From: JAUIAI01 sp963732405
Lineage (GTDB): Bacteria > Pseudomonadota > Gammaproteobacteria > Burkholderiales > Burkholderiaceae_E
Direction of reading: 5' to 3'
Length of the DNA stretch: 64,000 nucleotides
NCBI GenBank assembly: GCA_963732405.1
Contig: CAVSZG010000003.1
Coordinates: forward strand, 124,001 to 188,000
Shown in pieces: positions 8,353 through 17,666 of this stretch. Numbering within the stretch: position 1 is the stretch's first letter; every line of letters begins with the position of its first letter. The translations under genes and the position numbers were made by a program. The notes beneath the pieces were generated by a model, which searched no databases, was not told where the DNA came from, and saw only the letters and a list, made by a program, of their open reading frames with translations.

Positions 8353-8907
8353 ATGCGATTCATCGATAGTCGACACGATCCTTGGCAACGAATCGTTGGC
8401 GAAGACGGCCCCTTGGCCCATCCTGCGGTCAAACCCCACAGCCTGCTGTCGCTGATGCAATGGCACGCCGTGCGCAAGAGCTGGCCAGTGGGCGTTGCAG
8501 TCGGCGTATCCCTTCCCAACAGTGCCGACATCGAAGTCATCGCGCCCGACCTGGCCAGGCTCGAATTGGTCGAGCTGCATTTTCCGAAATGGGTCGATGG
8601 CCGGGCCTACTCACAGGCCCGACTGCTTCGTTCGCGTTATCGATATTGGGGCGAGTTGAGAGCCGTGGGTGAGGTGCTGGTGGATATGATGCCCATGCTC
8701 AAGCGCACCGGCTTCAATGCCGTGGTCTTGCGCCAGGACCAGAAGCGGGCATCGGCCGAGCGCGCGCTGGCTTTCTTTCCGGGGTATTACCAGGGTGACG
8801 TAAATCAGGTAAGACCGGCCTTTGCACGCGACATTGTGTCCGAGCTGGCGGCCCACGCCGAGCTCCAGCAGGCCGAAGCTGACAGCATGCTGGGGCACGG
8901 CATCTGA
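8353..8907 (+). CDS. DUF934 protein
   Basis: A 184-residue soluble protein starting at the ATG 8353 (MRFIDSRHDPWQ), 23 bases after cysI. It has the DUF934 pattern: a central GVSLPNSADIEVIAPDLARLELVELHFPKWVDGRAYSQARLLR block, and then FNAVVLRQDQKRASAERALAFFPGYYQGD. Proteins of this family are almost always encoded directly after cysI in proteobacteria and are annotated as oxidoreductase-associated; a biochemical role is not established. Here it is placed between cysI and cysH with only 2 bases to cysH, which argues for co-translation. Confidence 0.85.
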   Translation: MRFIDSRHDPWQRIVGEDGPLAHPAVKPHSLLSLMQWHAVRKSWPVGVAVGVSLPNSADIEVIAPDLARLELVELHFPKWVDGRAYSQARLLRSRYRYWGELRAVGEVLVDMMPMLKRTGFNAVVLRQDQKRASAERALAFFPGYYQGDVNQVRPAFARDIVSELAAHAELQQAEADSMLGHGI

Positions 8908-8909
8908 TC

Positions 8910-9623
8910 ATGGGCGCGATCGACTTGTACAACCGCCCGGCGCCCGGTTATTCGGTCCGCGTCGAGCAGACCGTGTCGCGGCTGCGCGCGGCGGCGCAGA
9001 GTCATCCTGAGCGGATCGTTCAGGCGACCAGCCTGGGCGTTGAAGACATGGTCATCACCGATATGATCGCGCGTGCCGGATTGCCCATCAAACTGGCGAC
9101 GCTCGATACCGGCAAGCTGCATGACGAGACTCTCGCCCTGATTCAGCGGATCGAAGCCCACTACGGCCTGCGCATTGAAACCTACCACCCGGTTCAGGAA
9201 GCCGTGGTGAGCTTCGTGGGTCGCCATGGAGAGGCTGCCATGTATGACAGCCTGGCCTTGCGCCGGGAATGCTGCCAGATCCGCAAGCTGGAACCGCTGA
9301 CGCGCCTGCTTGAATCGCGGACGGCCTGGATCACCGGCCTGCGGCGTGAACAGTCCGGCGGGCGGGTGGATGTGTCGTTCATCGAGCCCGACGGGCAAGG
9401 TCACGTGAAGTTCAATCCGCTGGCCGACTGGACCTGGGGCGACCTGTGGCACTACGTTGCCAATCATGAGGTCCCTTTCAATCCGCTGCATGATGAATTC
9501 ATGCCCAGCATCGGCTGTGTGCCGTGTACCCGTGCCATCGCAGTGGGTGAGGCCTTTCGCGCCGGTCGCTGGTGGTGGGAACAGGAGGGCGCAAAGGAAT
9601 GCGGCCTGCATGTGGCGACGTGA
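8910..9623 (+). CDS. cysH: Adenylyl-sulfate (APS) reductase, [4Fe-4S] type
   Basis: A 237-residue CysH-family enzyme that reduces APS to sulfite and AMP using thioredoxin. The P-loop-like nucleotide site (TSLGVEDMVITDMIARAG) is near residue 38. The cluster-binding cysteines typical of APS rather than PAPS reductases are present: the CC pair (Cys121, Cys122 in ECCQIRKLEPL) and the CxxC (Cys203, Cys206 in GCVPCTRA). The catalytic Cys231 sits in the ECGLH motif near the end. Thus the pathway here needs no CysC kinase, consistent with no cysC in the operon. Confidence 0.93.
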   Translation: MGAIDLYNRPAPGYSVRVEQTVSRLRAAAQSHPERIVQATSLGVEDMVITDMIARAGLPIKLATLDTGKLHDETLALIQRIEAHYGLRIETYHPVQEAVVSFVGRHGEAAMYDSLALRRECCQIRKLEPLTRLLESRTAWITGLRREQSGGRVDVSFIEPDGQGHVKFNPLADWTWGDLWHYVANHEVPFNPLHDEFMPSIGCVPCTRAIAVGEAFRAGRWWWEQEGAKECGLHVAT

Positions 9624-9728
9624 GGTCCGGCCATTGTTCGGGCCGCTCCCATCGTCATCCGGTCGTCCACCGCATCGCCTGATCACCCCGCCTGCATCGC
9701 ACCTGTCTGATTCACCCGAGCCACTCCT

Positions 9729-10700
9729 ATGAATGCCCCCATCGACCTCGACCGACTCCTGCCCGATCTGGATAGCGGCCATCTCGCCGCGCTTGAAGAG
9801 GAAGCGATCTTCGTGCTGCGTGAAGTCGTCGGCGCATTCGAGCGCCCGGCTTTGCTGTTCTCCAGCGGCAAGGACTCGTGCGTGGTGCTTCATCTGGCCG
9901 AGAAGGCCTTCAAGATGAAATGGTCCACGGATGGTGAGCGACCCCGCTTCCAGGGGCACCTGCCGTTTCCGCTGCTCCATGTGGACACCGGGCACAACTT
10001 TCCCGAAGTGATCCGGTTTCGTGACGCACGCGTCGCCGAGATCGGCGAACGTCTCGTCGTCGGTCACCTGGACCAATCGATCGCCCGCGGCACCGTTCGA
10101 CTGGCCGAGCCGCTTGAATCGCGCAATGGCCACCAGACCGTCACGCTGCTCGAAGCCATCGAGGAGCACCGCCTGGACTGTCTGATCGGTGGTGCCCGCC
10201 GCGACGAGGAGAAGGCGCGGGCCAAGGAGCGAATCTTCAGCCACCGGGATAGCTTCGGCCAATGGCTACCCAAGGAGCAGCGCCCGGAACTCTGGAGTCT
10301 GTTTAACACCCGGACTCGTCCGGGTGAACACTTTCGCGCCTTTCCGATCTCCAACTGGACCGAACTGGATGTCTGGCTCTACATCGCCCGCGAGAACATC
10401 CCTCTGCCCGAACTGTACTTCTGTCATGACCGCGAGGTCATTCGTCGCAAGGGACTGCTCGTGCCGCATACCCCGGTTACCCCGGTCCGCCCCGGCGAAC
10501 TCATCGAGGTCGAGACGGTCCGGTTTCGAACGGTCGGTGATATGACCTGTACCTGCCCGGTCCGCAGCAATGCCCGCACGGCGGCCGAGATCGTGGCCGA
10601 AACCCTGAGTGTCACGGTCAGCGAACGCGGCGCCACGCGCATGGACGATCGGACCAGCGACACGTCGATGGAGCGGCGCAAAAAGGAGGGTTACTTTTGA
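9729..10700 (+). CDS. cysD: Sulfate adenylyltransferase, small subunit
   Basis: A 323-residue ATP sulfurylase subunit (usual length about 300; the excess is at the C-terminus and in an N-terminal extension). The PP-loop FSSGKDSCVVLHLAEKAF is near residue 40 and the family segments LLHVDTGHNFPEVIRFRD, GGARRDEEKARAKERIFS and GEHFRAFPISNWTELDVW follow. With CysN it activates sulfate to APS. It ends with KKEGYF as usual for CysD, and its stop overlaps the start of cysN. Confidence 0.95.
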   Translation: MNAPIDLDRLLPDLDSGHLAALEEEAIFVLREVVGAFERPALLFSSGKDSCVVLHLAEKAFKMKWSTDGERPRFQGHLPFPLLHVDTGHNFPEVIRFRDARVAEIGERLVVGHLDQSIARGTVRLAEPLESRNGHQTVTLLEAIEEHRLDCLIGGARRDEEKARAKERIFSHRDSFGQWLPKEQRPELWSLFNTRTRPGEHFRAFPISNWTELDVWLYIARENIPLPELYFCHDREVIRRKGLLVPHTPVTPVRPGELIEVETVRFRTVGDMTCTCPVRSNARTAAEIVAETLSVTVSERGATRMDDRTSDTSMERRKKEGYF

Positions 10701-12013
10701 GTGCGCCGATCGAGACCAATGTGATGAACGACTCCCTTGACCGCCAACATCACCGGGCGCTCCGATTCCTGACCGCCGGCAGTGTTGACGATGGCAAGAG
10801 TACGCTGATCGGCCGGCTCCTGTTCGATGCCCGGGCCATCCTGTCCGATCAGCTCGATGCGCTGCAGGATCGCGCCGCCGGCGCACCCATCGACCTGTCC
10901 CTGCTCACCGACGGTCTGGAGGCCGAACGCGAGCAGAAGATCACGATCGACGTGGCCTACCGGTATTTTGCTACTCGTCGACGAAAGTTCATCATCGCCG
11001 ATGCACCGGGCCATGAGCAGTACACCCGCAACATGGTCACCGCCGCTGCCGGTAGCGATGCGGCCGTCGTGCTCGTAGACATCACCAAGATCGATTGGCG
11101 TGTCGGATCGGTGGCCTTGCTGCCCCAGACCCGGCGCCACAGCCTGCTCGCCCGGTTGTTACGCCTGCCCAATATTGTGTTCGCGATCAACAAGCTCGAT
11201 GTGCTTGATGATGAGGCACGGCTCGCCTATGACGCCATGCGCGAGGCCTTGCTCGAGTTTGCCCGGCATGCCGACATCAAAGTCGGTGGCATCATCCCCA
11301 TCTCGGCGCTGCGGGGCGACAATGTTGCCACCTCGAGCCATCACTGGACCTGGTATGAAGGGCCCACCCTGCTGCAGTTGCTCGAGCGCCTGCCAGTCGC
11401 CAGCGAACCGGACGATGGCCATTTTCTCCAACCCGTGCAATATGTTGCCCGCGACGGCGACGGCACGGGCAGCCAGTCGAGAATCGCCTGGGGACGCATC
11501 GCCCAGGGTGATGTCAGGGCTGGCGATGCCGTGCAGGTATTCCCGAGCGGCGAGTCCGCCATTGTTGCCCAGGTGCGCCGCGCAGGGCAGGTGGTGGAGC
11601 AATGCGAGGCCGGTCAATCGGCGGGTATCGTGCTCGATCGCCAGGTTGATGTGTCGCGTGGCGACTGGATCGCCTCGGCCGGTGAACTGAGCGTGACCGA
11701 TCAGTTCGACGCCACGCTCGCCTGGCTGGACCCCGAGCCTGCCGTCATCGGCCGCAAGTACTGGCTTCGCCACGGCAATCGCTGGATGCAAGGCTGCATC
11801 GTCGGCATTCGTCACCGGATCGACATCGACACCTTGGAACCGATCCAGGCGCAGCAGTTGCTGGCCAACGAGGTTGGCCAGGTCAGCATACGCACCCAGG
11901 GCCGGTTGCCGGTGAATCCTTATGAGAAGAACCGTGTGAGCGGTGCCCTGATCATCGTTGACCCGACCACCAATCGCACCAGCGGTGCACTCATGGCCAG
12001 TGCGACCGCCTGA
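10697..12013 (+). CDS. cysN: Sulfate adenylyltransferase, large GTPase subunit
   Basis: A 438-residue translation-factor-like GTPase that couples GTP hydrolysis to APS formation by CysD. Visible motifs are G1 (GSVDDGKSTLIGRLLFD), G3 (DAPGHEQYTRNM) and G4 (NKLD), followed by EF-Tu-like beta-barrel domains. The frame begins at a TTG overlapping the cysD stop with AAAGGAGGG 7 bases upstream; an ATG 27 bases later is the alternative. Length is normal for CysN without a fused CysC kinase domain. Confidence 0.93.
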   Translation: MSAPIETNVMNDSLDRQHHRALRFLTAGSVDDGKSTLIGRLLFDARAILSDQLDALQDRAAGAPIDLSLLTDGLEAEREQKITIDVAYRYFATRRRKFIIADAPGHEQYTRNMVTAAAGSDAAVVLVDITKIDWRVGSVALLPQTRRHSLLARLLRLPNIVFAINKLDVLDDEARLAYDAMREALLEFARHADIKVGGIIPISALRGDNVATSSHHWTWYEGPTLLQLLERLPVASEPDDGHFLQPVQYVARDGDGTGSQSRIAWGRIAQGDVRAGDAVQVFPSGESAIVAQVRRAGQVVEQCEAGQSAGIVLDRQVDVSRGDWIASAGELSVTDQFDATLAWLDPEPAVIGRKYWLRHGNRWMQGCIVGIRHRIDIDTLEPIQAQQLLANEVGQVSIRTQGRLPVNPYEKNRVSGALIIVDPTTNRTSGALMASATA

Positions 12014-12035
12014 GCCCGTCGTACAGGCGATGCGA

Positions 12036-12380
12036 TCAGGCCATCTGCGACCGCCACCATTGGTCGAGCGAGGCATCGATGGGTTGTGATGCATAGGCAT
12101 CGACCGATTCGATACCCAGTTCACTGAGCTTCTGACGCGGCATTTCCTCCACCCCGGTGGCGAACAAGGCCTGGCAGCCGGCCAGTGCACGCAGGCTCAC
12201 CTCGCGTTTGTCCTCGATGGCGAAACCGCCACGGCCGTATTGTTCGACGATTCGGGTCTCAATGAAGTTCGGACCACTGCTGCCCATCTCATACACGGCG
12301 AACTCGTCTGCTTCGCCGAACCGGTCATCGATGAATGCCCGGTTGGTCGTCGCTACGGCGACTCGAGTCATGGTGTCCAT
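12036..12380 (-). CDS. NifX/NifB-type iron-molybdenum cofactor domain protein
   Basis: A 114-residue single-domain protein with GGAG 8 bases before its ATG. It matches the dinitrogenase iron-molybdenum cofactor (NifX/VnfX) domain: RVAVATTNRAFIDDRFGEADEFAVYEM at the N-terminus, then a conserved Cys in ALAGCQALFATGVEEMP, then a Gly-Ile segment (LSELGIESVDAY). Stand-alone members occur in many bacteria without nitrogenase and are thought to bind metal clusters or small ligands; no nif gene is visible here. It converges on cysN. Confidence 0.75.
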   Translation of the reverse strand: MDTMTRVAVATTNRAFIDDRFGEADEFAVYEMGSSGPNFIETRIVEQYGRGGFAIEDKREVSLRALAGCQALFATGVEEMPRQKLSELGIESVDAYASQPIDASLDQWWRSQMA

Positions 12381-12651
12381 CTTTGATTCTCCACGCTGGC
12401 TGATCGGTTGTGTCATGGGACCACGCAGCCGGCGCAACGGATTGTCCGCCGGCGGCGTGCCCATGACTGGTGCGGATGCGCCCCAATCGTGTGCCATCAA
12501 GACCGGCAACGGACCTCCAGACCGCTGACCCTGTGCCTCGATGGCGCATGAGACACTTCCGACAGCGATTGATGCAATTGCCATGCCAGAGTGAGATGAG
12601 TCGCGCGCAGCACAGACGACGGCGTGCCGGATCAACCTTGGTGCTCCGGCG

Positions 12652-13527
12652 TCAGGTGCCCAGCAGCGAGGCGACGATATCAGCATCATCGGGCTGCTGG
12701 TCGGCATCCTTGAATGCCTGAAGCCGCGCATAGATCTGCGCGGCGCTTCGATGAAACCCGTCGGGCAGACCGGCCTCATCGAAGGTGTCGGCGATGGCCT
12801 GCATTTCGGCCTCCCAGCGCCAGGCTTTGTGCGCATTGGTGGCAACCCGGCGGCTTCGCGTCAGGGCGTCCGGATCGGACTGGGCCCATTCGGCATGAAG
12901 TGCCTCGTTGAGATCATGGCTCGCGGCCAGCGCCTGTAGCGAGGCGAGCAAGGCGATCGTGCCCTTGTTCCATCCGGCGTAAATCATCTTCAGTGCCGAT
13001 GCCTTGCCGATCGGTCCGTCCAATACCCGGGTGTGAATGCCCGGTGTGCTGAGCATCACGGCCACGGCCTGGGCCTGAGGGCCGGACAGGTAGAGCCGGG
13101 TGCTGCCTTGACCTGTCCTGGGCTCGCGTGCCGGCGGCGGACCGATGATGCCGCCGTCGACGAAGCGGGCGCCAGCCGCTTCGATCATCGCCCCGATCGC
13201 CGATGTCGTGGCCGGCGATATTGCATTGGCGTCGACATAGATGCCGGTAAAACCACGGTGCCGGATGGCGTTCGCAACCTGCCCGGCCAGGGCGAGCGCG
13301 CCATGGGGTGGGCAGACCGACAAAACCAGGTCTGCATCGTCCAGTGCGTCGTGCAGGTTCGGGAATGAACGCAGGCCGGCGGCGTGTGCCCGCCTCACGG
13401 TATTGGTGCTTCGATCCTGCTCGATAAAGCGCACATCGTGGCCTATGTCCTGCAGGTGCGCGCCGAGGGCGGCACCCATGGCGCCCGGATGGAGCAGCAC
13501 GATGGCACAGGATCGGGGTGTGGTCAT
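12652..13527 (-). CDS. NAD(P)-dependent 6-phosphogluconate dehydrogenase-like oxidoreductase
   Basis: A 291-residue protein of the beta-hydroxyacid dehydrogenase/DUF1932 class. The N-terminal Rossmann motif is LLHPGAMGAALGAHLQD and the C-terminal helical domain contains GPIGKASALKMIYAGWNKGTIALL with the conserved catalytic Lys. AAGGAG lies 9 bases before the chosen ATG (13527). The substrate cannot be read from the sequence; relatives act on hydroxyisobutyrate-like or phosphogluconate-like acids. It is divergent from the GGCT-like gene. Confidence 0.8.
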   Translation of the reverse strand: MTTPRSCAIVLLHPGAMGAALGAHLQDIGHDVRFIEQDRSTNTVRRAHAAGLRSFPNLHDALDDADLVLSVCPPHGALALAGQVANAIRHRGFTGIYVDANAISPATTSAIGAMIEAAGARFVDGGIIGPPPAREPRTGQGSTRLYLSGPQAQAVAVMLSTPGIHTRVLDGPIGKASALKMIYAGWNKGTIALLASLQALAASHDLNEALHAEWAQSDPDALTRSRRVATNAHKAWRWEAEMQAIADTFDEAGLPDGFHRSAAQIYARLQAFKDADQQPDDADIVASLLGT

Positions 13528-13638
13528 GGTGATCATCTCCTTGTCGGCCCCGACACTGTACGCTTGCGGACACACTTCAGTGCTGATCGACCGCTGAACT
13601 CATCGATTGCCGCCATGTCCGGACAGCGCCATAACCCC

Positions 13639-14139
13639 ATGACATTCCTCAACTTCGCCTACGGGTCGAACATGCTCGCACGCCGATTGAGAGCCAGGAC
13701 GCCCTCGGCTCGATGTGTGGGCAATGCGATGCTTGATGGCCATGAATTGTGTTGGCACAAGCGCGGCCAGGACGGTTCCGGAAAATGTGATGTGATCGCC
13801 ACCGGCTGTACGGGCGATAGGGTGCACGGGGTTGTCTACGAGATCGCCCTGGCCGAGAAGCCGGCGCTCGATGCAGCCGAAGGCCTGGGCAAGGGTTACG
13901 ATCAAAAGCAGGTGCTGGTGGAACAAGCCGGCCGGATGCTGTTCGTCCAGCTCTACGTGGCAACGAGTATCGATGCGGGCCTCCTGCCATTCAGCTGGTA
14001 TCGGGCATTGGTGATCGCGGGCGCGAAAGACAATGGCCTGCCATCCGAGTATCTGGCCCGCCTCATGGCTGTCCCGGCGCTACCTGACCCTGATCGGAAC
14101 CGGCACGCCATGAACATGGCCATCGTAGCCGATTCCTGA
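13639..14139 (+). CDS. Gamma-glutamylcyclotransferase-like protein
   Basis: A 166-residue protein with the GGCT/AIG2 fold signature at its start (MTFLNFAYGSNMLARRLRAR, the YGSNM loop), a central VHGVVYEIALAEKPALDAAEG segment and the acidic residue of the family active site in the latter. Such enzymes cyclise gamma-glutamyl amines or dipeptides to 5-oxoproline. The ATG at 13639 begins exactly at the domain; one at 13615 is in frame but would only add eight residues. It is divergent from the oxidoreductase upstream and stands alone. Confidence 0.75.
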   Translation: MTFLNFAYGSNMLARRLRARTPSARCVGNAMLDGHELCWHKRGQDGSGKCDVIATGCTGDRVHGVVYEIALAEKPALDAAEGLGKGYDQKQVLVEQAGRMLFVQLYVATSIDAGLLPFSWYRALVIAGAKDNGLPSEYLARLMAVPALPDPDRNRHAMNMAIVADS

Positions 14140-14205
14140 CATCGCCCGACGCCATCGTTGACCGATAGCGCAGCCAGCAAGCCGCGTGGCGAGGCAGGCC
14201 AGACT

Positions 14206-15030
14206 TCAGCCGGCCAAACCCCGCCCGGGCTCGAACACGGGGTCGCGTTTGTCGCGATGGGCAGCCAGGGTCTCGCGCTGGTTTGGCGAGCCCATCAGTG
14301 TCTCCTGTTCGATCGATTCGGCCATCAGCGCGTTGGCGGCCCCGGTATTGTCGGCATTGAACAGGCGCTTGGCCGCCTCGATGGCGGTCGGACTGCGGGT
14401 GGCGATCTCGCGCGCCGTCTGTAGCGCGGCAGTCAGCGGATCATCACAGACCCGGGTTGCGAAACCAAAGTCGAGCGCTTCACGCCCACTGAAGACGCGC
14501 CCTGTGTAGGTCAGTTCACGAATCACGTCGTCGCGGGCGAGCCGGCGCATCAGCACCGTGCCCGCCATGTCGGGCACCAGTCCCCAGCGCACCTCCATGA
14601 CCGACAGTCGGGTATCGGGATGCACATAGCGCATGTCGGCACCCAGCATGATCTGGAAGCCGCCACCGAACGCCACGCCATGCACGGCGGCGATGACCGG
14701 TACCGGCAGCTCATGCCAGACCCAGGCCGAGTACTGGGGCTTGTTCGCCACACCGTGACTGCGTTCGATGAGCCGACCCGTGGCCGACCCTCCATCGGCC
14801 GCGCCACCCTGGGCGCGGTGGGCGAGCCGGTCAAGATCGATGCCCGCACAGAATGCCCGGCCCTCACCCGACAACACCACACACCGGACCGATGCATCGC
14901 TCGCCAGCGTTGTGCCGGCATCGACCAGGGCATCGAACATCGCATCATCCAGCGCGTTCATCTTGTCGGCGCGAGTCAGGCGCACATCCGCCACGCCGTC
15001 AGCCATGTGAATGCGGATTCGATCAGTCAT
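14206..15030 (-). CDS. Enoyl-CoA hydratase/isomerase (crotonase) family protein
   Basis: A 274-residue crotonase-fold protein with AGGAG 7 bases before the ATG. It shows the substrate-binding segment MNALDDAMFDAL, the oxyanion-hole motif GRAFCAGIDLDRLA, and the second oxyanion segment AVHGVAFGGGFQIMLGADMRY with EVRWGLVPDMAGT; the usual acidic catalytic pair of hydratases is only partly evident (Glu in EVRWGL, Asp in PDMAG), so isomerase or hydratase activity is open. Near an acyl-CoA ligase (about 1.7 kb away), consistent with acyl-CoA catabolism. Confidence 0.85.
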   Translation of the reverse strand: MTDRIRIHMADGVADVRLTRADKMNALDDAMFDALVDAGTTLASDASVRCVVLSGEGRAFCAGIDLDRLAHRAQGGAADGGSATGRLIERSHGVANKPQYSAWVWHELPVPVIAAVHGVAFGGGFQIMLGADMRYVHPDTRLSVMEVRWGLVPDMAGTVLMRRLARDDVIRELTYTGRVFSGREALDFGFATRVCDDPLTAALQTAREIATRSPTAIEAAKRLFNADNTGAANALMAESIEQETLMGSPNQRETLAAHRDKRDPVFEPGRGLAG

Positions 15031-15106
15031 GGGGCGTTCTCCTGGCGGTGGCGGTGGCGGTTGCGCGTAGCAAGGACTATACGTTGCGCCGCTGGTTGCC
15101 GGTGAA

Positions 15107-15844
15107 TCAGCGGCCCGTTGAGCAGGACGCCGGCAGCGAAAACGGGTCCACATCCTTCATGGTGAACCAGCCGCCTGGCGTGTTGAAGTCGCCGGTTCGC
15201 ACTTCATAGTGCAGGTGGATGGCCACCGCTGCAGCGCCAGTCTTGCCCATCACGCCCAGTGGCTGGCCGCGGCGCACGCGCTGTCCGGCGCTCAGTCCCG
15301 GTGTCACGCTGGCCAGGTGGGCATAGCCGGTGTGCACGCCACTGCCGTGGTCGATCACGATCCAGTGGCCGAAATCCTGTTGGCGGAAGCTCACCTCGCG
15401 CAGCACGCCGTCGGCGCCGGCAGTGACCGGACCGGCTGGTTTGCTCTGGTAGTCGAGTCCGCGGTGCGCCCGCCCATTGCGCGGGCCGAAGGCCGACGAC
15501 AGGCAGGAAGCCGGTGCCGGGTTGATCGCCAATTGCACGCCGGCCACACACCCGGTTGCTGCCGTGCGCCGTACGCGTTGACCGTCGGCCGGCGGCGCAT
15601 TGGAGACGCGCATCGACGGGCAAAGATCCAGCGCCAGAGGACGACCGGCATCCGGCGCTGCACCGGAAGCGCCGGGACCCGGCGTCGCGGTGGCATCGGG
15701 GGGTGGGAGACGTGGATCAGGAGCACGACCTGGGTCGATCGATGTGGCACAGCCACTGAGCGCGAGCGCAAGTGCAGCGAGCACTCCGTTGGCCCGCGGA
15801 TCGCGCGCCACACGCCCGACCCCATTCATGGTTCGTCTTGCCAT
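15107..15844 (-). CDS. M23-family (LytM-type) metallopeptidase lipoprotein
   Basis: A 245-residue protein. The N-terminus has a lipoprotein signal with lipobox LSGC (near residue 30) and a Pro/Ala-rich linker. The C-terminal half is a LytM domain: zinc-site HRGLDYQ, then VIDHGSGVHTGYAHL and GAAAVAIHLHYEVR with the HxH motif. These enzymes or their inactive relatives cut or remodel peptidoglycan cross-links. The zinc residues look complete, so it may be active, anchored to the outer membrane. Confidence 0.85.
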   Translation of the reverse strand: MARRTMNGVGRVARDPRANGVLAALALALSGCATSIDPGRAPDPRLPPPDATATPGPGASGAAPDAGRPLALDLCPSMRVSNAPPADGQRVRRTAATGCVAGVQLAINPAPASCLSSAFGPRNGRAHRGLDYQSKPAGPVTAGADGVLREVSFRQQDFGHWIVIDHGSGVHTGYAHLASVTPGLSAGQRVRRGQPLGVMGKTGAAAVAIHLHYEVRTGDFNTPGGWFTMKDVDPFSLPASCSTGR

Positions 15845-15934
15845 GACCTTGTCCCCGGTTGGTCAGCATCGGTTTGTGCGCCGAGCGTAACGCAAGCCAC
15901 CCAGTCTGTCGCCTGCTTTCTGGTCCGGTATCAG

Positions 15935-17623
15935 CTACCCAGGCCTGGCCGCTACCTGCTCACGCATCAAACGCTTCATCAACTTGCCGTTGGCATTGCG
16001 GGGCAGGGGCTCGGCGCTCAGGGTCCAGCTTTCCGGCACCTTGTAGTCGGCCAGCAGCGGTCTGACAAAGTCGGCGAGATCAGTGGCGCTCGTGCCGGCG
16101 TGTGCGGGGCTGAGTGCGACGAAGGCATGAACCCTCTCGCCCAGTACCGGACAAGGGCGGGCCACCACCGCGCACTCCTGCACGGCGGCATGGGCATACA
16201 GTGCGTTCTCGACCTCGATCGTGAAGATCTTGTAGCCGCCGCGATTGATCATGTCCTTGAGACGGTCGCTCACCCGCACATAACCGTGTTCATCGATCGA
16301 GCCGACATCGCCCGAATGCCAGAAACCTTCGGTGAATTCGCTCCGGGTCGCCTCGGGATTGTTCCAATAGCCACTCACCACCATCGGTCCCTTGATCCAG
16401 ATTTCGCCGCTGGCGCCCGGGGGCATTTCACGCCCGTGTTCATCCATCACCCGGATCTCGGCGCAGGCCAGCGCAACACCGACGGTGTCGCGGTGCGCGG
16501 CGGTCTGGCCGGGAGGAATGACCGTCGCAGGCGAAGTGGTTTCGGTCGACCCATAACAATTCATCAGAATCAGCGAGGGCACGAGGCGGGCGAGCGATTC
16601 GATCGTCGCCAGGGGCATCGGTGCGCCGCCATAGGCACCGATACGCCAGTCCGACAGGTCGAAGTCGCTCAACTCAGGCTCGAGCAGACACAGGTTGTAC
16701 ATCGCGGGCACCATCAGGGAATGTGTCATCCGCTCGCGCGCCGCCAGCTCGAGAAACGCCCGGGCCTTGAAGGTGGTCATGATGCACAACTTGCCCGAGC
16801 AGCCGATCATGGTCGTGATCAGCGCCACCAGTCCGGTCACATGGCTGAGCGGCACCGAGGCAATTGAACAGTCACCCGGCACCAGGGACATCGCCACCTC
16901 GAAGTGCCTGGAGGAATGAACGATGCCCAGATGCGTGAGCATCGCGCCCTTGGGTCGCCCGGTGGTGCCAGAGGTGTAGAGGATCACCGCCGTGTCCTCT
17001 TCGTCGACGCAGCACACCGGGGGCGGCGGGTCTTCCGTGTCCATGGCCAGCATTTGCCAGGTGTCGGTCTGAACGATCGTATCGCTGTCGCGTCCACCGC
17101 TGTCATGGGCGGGGTCGTGATTCGTGGCGTCTGGCTCGCCCACGACGATCCGGTGTCGCAGCGAGGGGACGTCCTGCGCCGCGGGCAGAATCGCGCAGAG
17201 CTGCGCCTCGTGAACCAGCATCACAGCCGCACAATGGCCAAGCAGGTAGGTCAGACCGGGTGTCTGTTCGCGGATGCTGATCGGTACGCTGATCGCACCG
17301 ATACGTGCGGCCGCGAACAACAACACGACGAATTCGATCCGGTTACCCAGCAGCAGTGCGATCCGGTCGCGGGGCTGCACGCCACGGGCATGCAGTCCGG
17401 CGGCTACCCGGTCGACCCTTTGATCGAGTTCACGATAGCTCAGCCGCTCTGCGTTGCAAACCAGCGCATCGCCGTCGGGATGACGCGCGACGGCCGCCTC
17501 GAGCAGCGAGTACAGGCTGCGCGGTCGGTCGGCGAAACAGGCCACGACCCGGTTGCCGAAATGCGCTTCCTGACGAATGGCAGGCCAGATGTCGCCCCAG
17601 TGCGGGTGTATCGGATGGTCCAT
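15935..17623 (-). CDS. AMP-dependent acyl-CoA synthetase/ligase
   Basis: A 562-residue ANL-superfamily enzyme that activates a carboxylic acid with ATP and joins it to CoA. GGAG lies 8 bases before the ATG at 17623. The P-loop-like motif AVILYTSGTTGRPKGAMLTH, the adenylate site YGSTETTSPAT, the hinge GDVGSIDEHGYVRVSDRLKDMINRGGYKI and the C-terminal catalytic Lys in LPRNANGKLMKRLM are all present. The acid substrate is not evident; it could be a fatty or aromatic acid. Confidence 0.9.
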   Translation of the reverse strand: MDHPIHPHWGDIWPAIRQEAHFGNRVVACFADRPRSLYSLLEAAVARHPDGDALVCNAERLSYRELDQRVDRVAAGLHARGVQPRDRIALLLGNRIEFVVLLFAAARIGAISVPISIREQTPGLTYLLGHCAAVMLVHEAQLCAILPAAQDVPSLRHRIVVGEPDATNHDPAHDSGGRDSDTIVQTDTWQMLAMDTEDPPPPVCCVDEEDTAVILYTSGTTGRPKGAMLTHLGIVHSSRHFEVAMSLVPGDCSIASVPLSHVTGLVALITTMIGCSGKLCIMTTFKARAFLELAARERMTHSLMVPAMYNLCLLEPELSDFDLSDWRIGAYGGAPMPLATIESLARLVPSLILMNCYGSTETTSPATVIPPGQTAAHRDTVGVALACAEIRVMDEHGREMPPGASGEIWIKGPMVVSGYWNNPEATRSEFTEGFWHSGDVGSIDEHGYVRVSDRLKDMINRGGYKIFTIEVENALYAHAAVQECAVVARPCPVLGERVHAFVALSPAHAGTSATDLADFVRPLLADYKVPESWTLSAEPLPRNANGKLMKRLMREQVAARPG

Positions 17624-17666
17624 TGTCTCTCGATCTCCGGCTGACTTGACCGTCATTTTGCGGCCA

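Noticed and set aside
15209..16867. 552-residue plus-strand frame
   Set aside because: It is antisense to the M23 peptidase and acyl-CoA ligase genes and has no homology pattern.
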